Assembly: GCA_000320545.1 (NCBI GenBank)
Contig: ADNK01000056.1
Span: 1-40,000, forward strand
Reading direction: 5' to 3'
From: Bigelowiella natans CCMP2755
Lineage: Eukaryota > Cercozoa > Chlorarachniophyceae
DNA: 40,000 bases
A program made the translations under genes and the position numbers. A model generated the notes under the pieces. That model was not told the DNA's origin. It did not search any database and saw nothing but the letters and a program-made list of their open reading frames with translations. Positions 8,714 to 18,287 of the stretch are shown piece after piece (position 1 is the stretch's first letter; each line of letters opens with the position of its first letter).

Positions 8714-9472
8714 ATGCTGAGCCAAACCTTGCAGCTCGGCTTTGGTATGGCCGCCTTGGCGGCCTACGGGCACCCACCATCCTCGTTGGACAGCAAGAGA
8801 CTTCTGCAAAATAACAACGATGATGATGATGATGATTCAAAAGACGAGAGGAGCTTCTCAGTCGAAGCCGGTAGTGATTGTGTAGTTGGGGCGGCCATCA
8901 TTTGGATGTTGGTGATTTTTTACACTATACCCCCCACCCATATATACATGAATTCAATTATATAAAAATGTGTATGAGAGTGTGTATGTGCGTGTGTATT
9001 TGTAGGCGTGGCTTTAGCCGCAGCAGCGATTACTTATCCCTTAGAATTGCTTCTGAATCGCCAACGAGCTAGTAGAGTGATTGAAGTCAATGACGACGGA
9101 GCTCCGACGACAATTAATGCGGTAATATCTCCGACATAATAGACACTAATGCTGTGCTCTATAATACATATGCTACTTCTTGAAGCTAGCGATATTGTGT
9201 TCTCGTGGCAAAGACATTCCTCACTTTGTCCCCTCCCCTCCCCCCCTTCTCCGAAGGAGTATGATGTCACGCATATGCTATGCTAGGCACAGCTACTGTT
9301 GCGTTGATACGATTCGTTGTGTATGTTGCACGAGAAGGTACTAAATCGCGATGGAGTGCTAGGGTTGTTTCAAGGCGCATCCTTCTTCATAGTGCGAAGG
9401 GTAGCATTCTACGTAATCCTCCGCTCACTTCGAAGATCCATCTTGGGACTGAAAAAAATCAACAGAATGTGA
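8714..9472 (+). CDS. Short mitochondrial-carrier-like (SLC25-type) protein, 135 aa, 3 exons
   Basis: Exons 8714-8870, 9006-9121, 9338-9472 (408 nt, phases fit; stop TGA 9470-9472). The N-terminal exon contains an Asp run (residues 36-41) coded by a GAT repeat. Exon 2 gives GVALAAAAITYPLELLLNRQ (53-72), a transmembrane segment followed by a PxE signature like the carrier-family Px[DE]xx[KR]. Exon 3 gives NRDGVLGLFQGASFFIVRR (94-112), matching the carrier pattern EG..GL[FY]xG....R. Normal carriers have three ~100-residue repeats and about 300 residues, and only one unit or a little more is present here. It may be a half carrier, a fragment, or missing upstream exons, although the divergent gene leaves little space. 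Substrate cannot be inferred. Confidence 0.6.
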
Positions 9473-10060
9473 TGGTTGAGAGCACGAGAACACGTGGAAA
9501 AGGAAATCCCGGATAGATTGCAAAATAAGCTGCACAGTAGCTATATTTAGTGAGGATCAGCTACGTATATGCACGGGCGATACTTCGTGGCTTCATACAC
9601 CATATAGCGCAGCGATAAAATTGGTCCAGTTTATTTCAGCGAGTCATAGAGTAGAACCGCTCCACAAGAAGAGAACCCTACCATGCATTTCACAGGCATT
9701 AGACATACATATAATGCTTGTTATCGCGCTCATTACCGCTATCGCGCTGCAGTAAATCTGATGAGATCGCGCACGAACATGGCCTAATTACTAATTACTC
9801 TATCTATTGCTTAATTACTAATATACTCTATTACAAATCAAGTGCGTGCCAAGCTACATATGTGTTCTTGGTGGCAACTTTGTAATATATAGTAAAGCGC
9901 AGAAATATAAATGCTGGAAAAACAATAAGATATTTTTGCTTCGCATTGTAGTGATATACATTATCATCCGTTCATTCATTAAAGGCATGAGCACACACTT
10001 ATAGCTTGCATATGTAGATATTTATCTAATATTCGAGCAATTATTTGGCCATATGCTTGT
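9473..10060. other. Spacer without recognisable genes
   Basis: Rich in short palindromic words (gctacgtatatgcacg, cgatagcggtaat-type, tagctac). Nothing protein-like in six frames. Its composition resembles the other intergenic spacers rather than introns. Confidence 0.6.
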
Positions 10061-10228
10061 TCAATGCCTTAATGTGAATACTAGAATAGTTCCTCTACTG
10101 CATAGATCAATAATTCCTTGTCGTTCTTTTTCTGCCAATTTAAAGTCTTTTTTAACCAATGCACAGTTCAATATGTTTCGAAGTCGCACCAAATTCGAAG
10201 TGACCATCTGGCTGTTCCGCACAGCTCT
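10061..10228 (-). CDS. Possible exon with UVR-motif-like helix
   Basis: Minus-strand frame ending at TGA (10061-10063) with ATG at 10228 reads MRAVRNSQMVTS, then LVRLRNILNCALVKKDFKLA and EKERQGIIDL. The pattern L...L..A++.+DF..A...R..I..L is that of a UVR motif, a ~35-residue helical hairpin seen in UvrB/UvrC and some Clp and plastid proteins. A second frame through the same DNA is also open, so this is tentative. It may be a terminal exon of the gene lying upstream (10.68-11.19 kb). Confidence 0.3.
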   Translation of the reverse strand, partial: RAVRNSQMVTSNLVRLRNILNCALVKKDFKLAEKERQGIIDLCSRGTILVFTLRH

Positions 10229-10675
10229 CATTGTAGTCCTCTGAGGCACTTTTGCCGTCGTTATTATTATCTTCATGATGGATACTCTTAGCCTCCCTAT
10301 AGGTCCTCCAGCTCTCTGCGAAGGTAGAACTCTAACGACGGCATAAACAAGGAAGAGAGAAGAACCAAGAGAAGAAGATAATGGTTGGGGATGGAAATTG
10401 GGAGGAGGATAGAATTCTCAACATTTGATGGTGAAGGATGATCAAGATGATTGAAATGATGGCAACAAATTAAATTACAGTAATATGTGTGAAGCCTTAT
10501 TATTATTAAGGGAGGACGATATCCTTGAAGAACAGTTGAAGCCACCACAGCGATCGATGCAATCCTTAATCGTATTACAACGTGAGATAAAGGCAGGCTT
10601 GGGAGAGAAAGACAGCGAGATATTTCGGAGGTGCAACTCAGTACTGCTGTAATTTTCGATACGTTTGCAGCAAAA

Positions 10676-11185
10676 TCAATCTAAAGCAAGCTTTCTTCCA
10701 TATCTATCGCCAATGCCACTAATGGTAAGGGCGCCTCCGATGGGTCGAAAAATGAACGCTATGCTGGAGAGAAATCCAGACTATTTGATGTTTCCCTGCA
10801 GGAGGCATAAGCGTTACATTGAAATGTAAAACTCGAATTTGATCTTGGTCATATCATATCAAATCAAACCCCATATTGTACCCATTGCTAAGTTCTCTGC
10901 CATGGGGTTGACAATGTTGCGATCGCTAGAGTACAGGACAACTTCGTCGAGCTTCCAGCCAGCCCTTTTTTTGGGAGGGCGTGGCAATGTTATCGTATGG
11001 CGAGAGAAAGATGAAGATGGCTGTCGGGTATCTTCCTCCTGACTCATTTCCACTGTGAAGTTACGACATCTCTTTTCCGTAGAAGACCCATCGACGGAGC
11101 ACACTGTGATCGCTCCGACGCCAAGCGAAGTGTCAGACTCAGCCTGCCTCTCAGCTAATGCCACTCTAGGATGCCCTCGCTCCAT
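10676..11185 (-). CDS. MFS-like fragment, about 128 aa, 2 exons, probably truncated
   Basis: Exons (minus) 11185-10882 and 10758-10676. The first runs from an ATG through a basic Pro-rich segment (LPRPPKKRAGWKLDEVVLY) to a donor at 10881 (ATGG|gtacaa). The second gives AFIFRPIGGALTISGIGDRYGRKLALD and a TGA; written in parts, FIFRPIGGAL then GIGDRYGRK. The latter is the major-facilitator motif A (GxLxDRxGRK), with RP before it as in metabolite:H+ symporters. A full MFS protein has 12 transmembrane helices, and none upstream and at most one here is visible. I read it as a relic or a gene whose other exons I failed to find. A weak hydrophobic frame continues near 10.50-10.56 kb. Confidence 0.4.
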
Positions 11186-11676
11186 CGCTCTATCTCGCCC
11201 GACAGCTCGTATTCAGTCGAAAAGCCCTCAGAACGAGGAGAGGGTAAAATTGAGTTGTTTGCAGTGTTAACGGCCCATCCGTTCATGTCTGGCAGCAGGT
11301 CGGTGCTCTAATTGCACATTAGGGATCTGTGAGCAATTTTGTCTAGACTCTACTCGTATGTGCAGACAAAATAAATACGATACATGTCGCAAGAAGGCGT
11401 TCCAGGCCAATTCATACATATGTGCAAGTTCTTTGTCGCATGGTGCAATTCCTTTGTCGCACGGTGCAGGTCCGCCACGATTTCACAAGTAAAAGAAGCC
11501 GGTCATCGACGTCGCCCCTCCCTCTGTTTCGCTTGAATTTCACATTGATAGAGATAGTACTAAGATCCTAGGCTACATTATATTGGGATAGGCACGTCAG
11601 TCTCTACTGGTACTCATTACTCCCCTTTTCCTTCTAGTCATTATAAAGGGTCCAAGTCAGAAGAATCTTCTGAAAG
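11186..11676. other. Upstream spacer of the aldolase gene
   Basis: Contains an imperfect tandem duplication around 11421-11471 (gtgca-a-ttc-tttgtcgca units) but no supportable exon. Pyrimidine-rich just before the aldolase start. Confidence 0.55.
11641..11648 (+). promoter_or_regulatory. Candidate TATA-like box of the aldolase gene
   Basis: ttataaag lies 29-36 bp before the predicted ATG (11677). If functional it implies a very short leader or none. Alternatively transcription starts further upstream. Confidence 0.3.
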
Positions 11677-13227
11677 ATGCGCGTTTCTGTTGCTGCTACG
11701 GCCTGCCTTGGTAAATAAGAGGGTTCTATTTTCCCCAAATTAATGAATATTGCTTCTCGATAGAATTTTTTAACGGTTTTTCCTGATTATCTTAGTCGCC
11801 ACCGCTTTCGTCACGGTGTTGATCTCTTTCCGCACATCGTCAACACTCTCGTTAGCTGCAACTTCAGGTAATCGATTCGTCTAAAAATGACATAAGATGG
11901 CGTATGTAGTGCATGTAGCATCACATGTATACACATAAATAAATTTTAGGAAGGGTTTCCCGTTCGGCACGCCTCTCCGTTCCTGTCAACAGGGTATGCT
12001 TTTGGTTGTGCTTTTTCCTGGATGAATCCCTGCTTCCTAGCTACTCACGTCGCACAGATAATCAGCATAGATTAAGCGTTTTCTTTCATACATCCTTCTC
12101 AGATTTTTTCGCCAGCAGGGCGATCTTCTTTCCTTCCATCGCCTCCACGAGCTGCTTGTGACGACGGAGCTTACCTTTCCGCCGAGAGCAAAGCCGAGTT
12201 GAAGCGCGTTGCGGACTTGATCGCCACACCTGGAAAGGGTATCACAGCTTGTGATGAAGGGCCAGGCACAATCGGCATGCGCTTCGAGGCTGTTGGAGTC
12301 ACTAACACCGAGGAGAATCGCCGAAAATACCGCCAGATGCTGTTTGAAACGCCAGGTGCAGCAGACTACCTCTCTGCAGCCATTCTCGACCCTGAAACGC
12401 TTCACCAGAAGTCCGATACTTCCGGAAAGCTGTTCCCAGAGGCGCTCAAGGACATGGGAGTCATGCCAGGTGTTAAACCGCACCTAAAAGTGTACACCCT
12501 TCCTGGTACTGGAGGAGAAACTGTAATGCAGGGCCTTGACTCTCTTGCCGACCGTCTACGGGAGTATAAGGCGGCTGGCGCTGTCTTTGCAAAATGGCGG
12601 TCACCGCTTGTAATTGGGGAGGGACAGCCATCTGATCTTGCCATTCAAGCGAATATGAATGACCTGGCACGCTACGCACTTATTTGCCAGGATGAGGGAT
12701 TGGTCCCTATTGTGGAGCCCGATGTCTCCCTCAAGGGAGATCACGACCTTCAGACTGCCATGGTGGCTAATGTCCGCATTCAGTCCGCTCTTTACAAGGC
12801 CATGCTGGATCACGGCGTCTATATGGAGGGTACAATCCTTAAAGTCAACATGGTGAATCCTGGAAAGTCCTGTCCCAAGCCGTACAGTGTGGAGGACATT
12901 GCCGAGGCGAACGTCCACGTGTTGCGTCAGTGTATGCCTGTCTCAATCCCTGGTGTGAACTACCTTTCAGGCGGCCAAAATCTCGAAGATGCCGCAGCAC
13001 GCCTCTCCATCATCAATAAACTTAAAAAGAACTGCCCATGGAACCTCTCCTTTTCATGGAGCGCAGCCCTCCAAATGCCTCTCTTCGAGCTATGTCGTGG
13101 TAAATCGGAGATCCCACTCTCAGAGATGAGTGATCTCTATGCAAAGGAGCTCAAGATCGCCGCCGACGCCGCGAATGGGGTACACACCCCGAGCGGAACG
13201 GACGGTGCGCACGTGCCACCGAGCTAA
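11677..13227 (+). CDS. FBA: Plastid-targeted class I fructose-bisphosphate aldolase, 424 aa
   Basis: Exons 11677-11710, 11796-11867, 11950-11993, 12103-13227 (1,275 nt). It interconverts fructose-1,6-bisphosphate with DHAP and glyceraldehyde-3-phosphate in the Calvin cycle/glycolysis. Residues 1 to ~35 form a signal peptide (hydrophobic AFVTVLISF). 36 to ~75 are Ser/Arg/Ala/Pro-rich like a transit peptide, so stromal location is inferred. The catalytic domain is almost entirely in exon 4. ACDEGPGTIG carries the Asp of the active site (101), FAKWR the Lys/Arg pair (Lys214), IVEP the Glu (255), and GTILKVNMV the Schiff-base Lys (297); YLSGGQ is also kept. Odd: the canonical Lys of TIGKR is Met (109), and the phosphate-binding Arg in FSxxRALQ is Ala (FSWSAALQ, about 371). 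The C-terminal Tyr is absent. Confidence 0.93.
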
Positions 13228-13941
13228 TTCAGCAACCTGTTGCTGCAGTTTTCATGCTCGCGTGAATGGTCAAGCAGCGAACGAAGGACGCTAAGAAAAA
13301 ATGGTGCTATCAGTAGCAATTGCGGCTGTATGATTCGCTAACATGAAGCACATAATCATCGAAACAAACATTATCTTAGCGCTGTCGCATCGCCGCTCTG
13401 CACTGCTACATTGGGATGACTGTTGGAAAAATGTTAATGTTTCGCTACATCCGTCTCACACAGTTGCTGCTTGTGCATGCCATGTTTTTGTCACATTGCA
13501 AATATGAATGCATGAAATCATTATGCCCAACGCGCAAAATCACAATGACTATATAAGACTGCATGCACTCCTACGCTATATGTGTTGCCGTTATGAACTA
13601 CAGCAGGAATTAGAACATGCACGCACAGTGCATGAAAAGTGTAACTCTACTAGATATCACTTGCATGGTTGTGACTTTATGCCTGCTTGCAGTCAGTTTA
13701 ATCGCAGTGCCCATGTACAATGCACACAACGCATGCACATCTATGGCATAGCTGCCGCTACTATAGACCTAGCACATATGTGTAGCAAGCTTTCGCGCCT
13801 ATCACGACAAAATTCACAAATCGAAATACAAGCCTGCAACCATTGATATTCTACAGGAAAATTCGCACAGAAACCACACATCGTGTGACTACAATATCTA
13901 GCTACAGTTGGCTGTGTTCGGATACCGGAGCGATCGATAAA
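13228..13941. repeat. Spacer with a third decayed copy of the retrotransposon 3' end
   Basis: Bases ~13342-13460 align with 3802-3921: acatgaagcacataatcatcg matches the catgaaacacatcgtggc segment in order, both share ttagcgctg, then gctacatt-ggatgac, then gaaaaa, and end in acatccgtctcacaca. The remainder (13.5-13.9 kb) has no protein-like frame, although one 112-codon frame is open by chance. Confidence 0.5.
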
Positions 13942-14946
13942 TTAAGATAATCTTTCTTCTGTTTGGTACCTACAGGATAAATGAGCGAGATTATTATGTT
14001 TACACCGGAGGCAGTGTGAAACTTATACCTTCTTCCACCAAGTGTAAAGTTCTTCACCCCGGAGCTATGATATACTTCCACATTACTTATTTTGGGACCT
14101 TTCTTCACCTTGCCACTTAATTTCTACACAAAAGCACATGCAAATTGAAATCAAATGAATCTAGATCGGTAGTACAGAAGCTTGTGGTGAAGTAACGCAC
14201 CATGAAGCCTGCAGTAGCCTCCTTGTACTCTTTAAGACATATCAGGCCATCTTGATTAAGGTCGGTCAGGCTTGCGATGAAGTTGGCCGTCATTTCATCC
14301 ACTTCTCCCGTCGAACCCTGCATGATGATTGAAGGAGACTAAACATTTTCAACGTAGCAGCTAATCGATGCGAATTGATTTCTATCAATGCGAAATGATT
14401 TCTCTCCTTTCTCCTCCTTAGAATTTTCTTTTATACCTTAAGATACTTCTCGTAATCCTTAACAGGCAGCTTGCCATCTGAATTGAGGTTGAAACGATTG
14501 AATTCGCATACGAGAGTTTCGCCAAACGTTTTGCATTCCTTCAGTCCCTAAATAGTTAAAATGATGAAATTTCTGTGTAGACGTGAACATTTGATCGGGA
14601 ACGTAGAAACACGTGCATGTGCGATACTGTAGAGCGTTATGCTGGACCTCCTTTTCGTCGCTTTCGCTCTTCTCAAAGCAAGCCTTGCACACGCCATAGT
14701 TTTTCTTACAGTCCAAGTAGACAGCTCCCTCGATTTCATCCTTTTTGCATAGGTCGCACGTAAATGCACAATGGAATGTTGCGCCAAGAATTTGGCGGAT
14801 CTCTTCGTCCTCGCTCGGCATCCACTCGTCCTTGGAGGAATTATGTACAGCCCTGCCGAGAGGTAACTGCTTGTACTCCACGACGTTTTTTTTAAATACT
14901 TGAGAATTTTCGGGGGAAACATAGGAGAATTCAAGCCGACGACATC
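13942..14946 (-). CDS. EF-hand protein with N-terminal Cys-rich (ZZ-like) zinc domain; 5' end incomplete
   Basis: Exons (minus): 14946-14603, 14547-14437, 14317-14201, 14123-14029, 13969-13942. The first visible exon ends in a 2-nt-phase acceptor, so at least one 5' exon is missing; a candidate ATG exon near 15040 does not fit the phase. Exon 1 carries CDLCKKDEIEGAVYLDC then CKACFEKSESDE, a CX2C...CX2C arrangement like ZZ or related zinc fingers. Exon 2 has an EF-hand loop (NLNSDGKLPVKDY) and exon 3 a second, more canonical one (DLNQDGLICLKEY). The last exons add a basic tail. It is probably a Ca2+-responsive adaptor (inference). Exon 1's donor is ambiguous (14603 chosen because its phase fits; a stronger gtatcg donor nearby breaks the frame). 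Confidence 0.7.
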
Positions 14947-15320
14947 CTAATTGTAAGCAACTCTGAACTAATCAGCAAGCTTTCCCCGGTTCTCAGTCAT
15001 GACAGAGGATGAAATTCGCCTATGTTCTTACCCAAGACGAGGACGAGACTCCATTCCGAAGGGGGCGTGCTCCTACATCTTATCGTGTTATTCGTTCGAA
15101 GGATCAACCGGCAGTCATCTGAAGGTGTTGCAGCTGCTTCTTAGAGCGATAAAATGACACGAACCAATCGGGGCAGAATGAATGGTGTGGGTATATAGAT
15201 GGATCGTGCTATTTGCAACGTGCACATGCATGTGTACATCGATCTGACAATCCGTCAAACTTCACTGTGTAAACATGTTCTCCTCATATCTGGCGTAACT
15301 CGCATGATTTTCGTCCACAG

Positions 15321-16287
15321 ATGGGGAAAACATCCGTACGGAAGTTGCGCCTCCTTTGCATGTAAGAATATCTCAGAAACCTTGCACTAACTCTTGAATG
15401 CATACCACATTGTGGCAAGGAACTGACTATTTCAATGTAATCACATCGAAAGGCATGGGTACATGATGACAGCTACAAAAATGCAGTCGTACATAGCTCC
15501 CCTCGCAGATCACTGTGCTGAAATAGCCACCTTTGAGTGTCTAGACGGATTCCACATTGCAGATCAGGCAGAGAGGTAAATATGGCGTTTGATTCTTTAT
15601 TCATGATAAAAAAATCCCCTATTTATCTGATTTTACATTTACTGTCGTTATGGTTATTATTGCAGAGAGCACAGCCCTGGAGAAACGAGAGGCCGAGCTT
15701 GGTGGAATGCAAAATCAGACTTAAAGAGTAGTACACCATCCTATGTCGGCGCGGAAGAAACATTCACCAACCTCGAGAAGATTATCAACGAGAGTGGGCC
15801 GTGGGATGGGTTACTAGGCTATTCTCAAGGAGCAGCAGCAGCAGCTGTTCTCTGTGCAAGAATGTAGCTACGAATCTAGATTTGAATTACTCCCGAGAAT
15901 CTCCTGAAGTATTCTATTTTGTAACAACAGGAAAATCGACGTAGCAATTCTTATTGGCGGTTTTGTAGTGCGAGACCAATCTTTATTGAAATGCCTCGAG
16001 GTATGATTACAATTTAGATATTTACCTACCTCTTCTCGAAGGGTAATCTTTATTTCATATTTTCAAAGGAAAAATCCCCGTTAGAAACGAATGCTCTAAT
16101 AGTGTACGGAAACAATGATGAAATTGTGCCACCCGAGAGGGCAGTTAGAATGATCAAATACTTCAAAGAGCCAGAAATATATTCGTACGAAGGCGGCCAT
16201 AAAATTCCAAGTAAGATGTCCGGGTTTCAAAAAACGATCCATTCCTATCTTCAACAAACCCTGAAAAGACGCCTTAATTCCAAATGA
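15321..16287 (+). CDS. FSH1-family serine hydrolase, 216 aa, 5 exons
   Basis: Exons 15321-15361, 15453-15575, 15666-15863, 15931-16000, 16069-16287 (651 nt, all phases fit). This is an alpha/beta-hydrolase of the yeast FSH1/human OVCA2 type: a short esterase/lipase-like enzyme whose physiological substrates are generally unknown. Seen: KLRLLCMHGY at the N-terminus (family: LCLHGYR); the nucleophile elbow GYSQG (Ser108); the acid in NNDEIVPP (Asp161); and GGHKIP (His188). The length matches the family (about 210-240). No targeting signal with this start, so probably cytosolic. An acceptor-like cag directly precedes the ATG, so an extra 5' exon cannot be excluded. The GCA run encoding AAAAA after the elbow may be a slippage site. 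Confidence 0.9.
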
Positions 16288-17693
16288 TTTTGAACAAACT
16301 TGCAACAGCTCGTAGTAGCTCTTGCCGGAACAAACTCAAAAAGGGAAACTGTCAAAATGGAGAATGCATGTTCAACGTTTGCAAATGTGTAGCCGCACCT
16401 AAAGTCATTTTTGCGCAGCATCAATTTTTCCTAACTCACGCAAGCAATGTCTTCGATCTGGTGCAGCGGGTCCCATCCCACCATGACCCATGTGCACGGA
16501 TGTCAGTGCATTGTTCAAATTGTGCGCTGCACAAAAAGAAAATTTTTGTGCCAAAACTTGCTGACAAGTTGATTTGAGGGAGGACCCCAAACAAAACGTT
16601 CTGGAACTCATCAGAATCTTGTCATCCTGTGCGCACTCACGTGATTCCATTGCTGGCCTTGCATGTTTGATTGCGAATCCCTCGCACGCAGCTGCACGTT
16701 GTTCGTTGTTGCCCCGTGTGTCGTGCGTGTGATGCGCAGTGTGCGCGTTGTGTCCATTGTTGTCATCACTCTGATGTCTGTCGCAAGCACACTGCATGTG
16801 TGCTCAGTAGCAAGCCCAGCAGACATGGACACGATCTGCAATCATTGCAAGCTTGTGTGGTTCGTTTCCACACCTGTTGTGGACTCCTCCTCCACGGGTC
16901 AGACATTGCATCCAGGTGACTCCACTGTGCAGACAGCTTTCTCGATGGCTCTCTCGAGTTGCAGTCCTCTTGGGTGGCACAATGTCGTGCAATGGCAACG
17001 TTTCATTCCTGAGCATCAGGTTGACAGGGGCCAGGGGGACACACAGCACGGCATGCGCTCCACAACCGTCGCAATCGATCAGTGCGCTCTTTTTCCAGGA
17101 AGCCTCCTGTGGTGCCAACATTGTGCCGCGCTGCACTTCAAGTGAGAGTTTGATTTCAAGAGGGGAACAACAATGAACAATGAACAATGATGATGAACCA
17201 CATTTCCAAAACGTTGGAAGACATTTGCAGTGTGCGAAACGCATTGCCTCGAACTAGCTTCAGTGAGGACCAACTGGTGAACCAGCAGGGTTTCAAAATT
17301 GGCAATCTAGCCATTGTGGAACAACACAACTAGCAGCAATGTGGCGGCGATACAAAGCATCTACTCTGAGTAGAAAATTCCTGAAGGCTACATCTACACG
17401 ACGATCCACATTCGGGTCATCCGAGGGGGCACCCAGCAAAACTTCGGTTGAAAACGTTGCTGGGGTTGCAAGACGATCCGAAAGGTTCATCAGAGTTAGG
17501 ATGAATTCCTCCTATGACTTCCCACTTTCATTGTCGCACATCATCATTCACCGGCATACCATCTTTTTCCCACAGTGTGGAATGTTCCATTGCGACAAGA
17601 GATTCCACAGGAGATCGATCAAGTTTTTTCAAATTCGATTTTGAATTTTCTCAGCTCCCTGTGGAGGGGGGGGGCGGCTTTCAAAGTGAAAAC
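16288..17693 (-). mobile_element. Spacer with a probable retrotransposon relic on the minus strand
   Basis: A minus-strand open frame (17244-16804) contains CDGCGAHAVLC followed by MLRNETLPLHDIV. This resembles the CX2CG...HAxxC...RHNxxRD cluster after the reverse transcriptase domain of some non-LTR elements, with a contracted spacing. The same DNA is open on the plus strand (160 codons) without any domain. Further minus-strand frames up to 17490 may belong to the same relic. No reverse transcriptase core is visible. A tgaacaatgaacaatga mini-repeat lies at 17174-17190. Confidence 0.3.
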
Positions 17694-18287
17694 ATGACAA
17701 CCCTGAGATCTTGGATCATTTTCTCAGTGCTATTACTAAGTGTTTCCATTTTTGGAGTCGCCACATCTACAGCGAACACCGCGGCAAATCGTCTTAGTAA
17801 GAATGCTACGGGGAGGAGGGAAAGCGTTGGAGACGTTGGAGACTTGACGACGACCCTTTTGCAAATAGAATCGGTCTGATTCTTCCGAAAATCCTCTTCG
17901 TCATTACCCTCAGTTTTTGGTCCAAAATGTTACCCTTAGAAAAAAGATGCAGGCTGGCTGCTGCCCAAGCCGTTCGACCCATCTTCGAAGACAAGTCCCG
18001 GAATGTAACCCCCTTCTCCTCCCATAGAATTAGAGGATAAATTGGAACCATCTGAAGTGAAGCTTCATTTGATACCCGAGAAAATGATACTGTGCGTCAA
18101 TGGCAAAAAATTTATCATGTTTCTATGTACAATTCTCAGCGGAGATGACTTTTTGGCACGCATTGGAGCTGATCCTCCGGATTCCTTCTTCGAAAGATTT
18201 GTAAGACATGAGAATTTCATCGGAGGTAACAATGTTCAACCCGCACAATGGAAAGTGAAGCTCTCACATGATTTTACAGATTTCTAG
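17694..18287 (+). CDS. Small secreted protein of unknown function, 120 aa, 2 exons
   Basis: Exons 17694-17796 and 18028-18287. Residues 1 to ~26 are a clear signal peptide (MTTLRSWIIFSVLLLSVSIF...). The donor is consensus (CTTA|gtaaga), and the only acceptor that keeps the frame is at 18027, giving NRLKLEDKLEPSEVKLHLIP across the junction. The mature part is about 94 residues, mostly soluble, with PDSFFERFVRHENFIGG near the end and only two Cys. It could be exported or plastid-targeted (no obvious basic transit region). No family recognised. The intron contains another stretch that looks exon-like (17926-18003), but it cannot be joined without a stop. Confidence 0.6.

Noticed and set aside
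10297-10548. Minus-strand frame of 83 codons with hydrophobic runs
   Set aside because: Considered as further transmembrane exons for the MFS-like fragment, but the phase does not connect to the GDRYGRK exon because a stop precedes any donor.
12037-12483. 148-codon open frame antisense to the aldolase
   Set aside because: It is the complement of well-supported aldolase coding sequence and has no domain. Codon bias of the sense strand explains its openness.
13508-13846. 112-codon plus-strand open frame rich in His/Cys/Met
   Set aside because: Composition mirrors the gcatgc-rich spacer dialect. No homologous motif and no splice context.
14548-14934. 128-codon minus-strand frame through the EF-hand/zinc gene
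   Set aside because: Alternative frame of the exon encoding the Cys-rich domain. The other frame carries the CX2C pairs and continues in phase into the EF-hand exons.
17926-18003. Exon-like stretch inside the intron of the small secreted protein
   Set aside because: Joining it to exon 1 introduces a stop in the required phase, whereas skipping it restores a clean frame.
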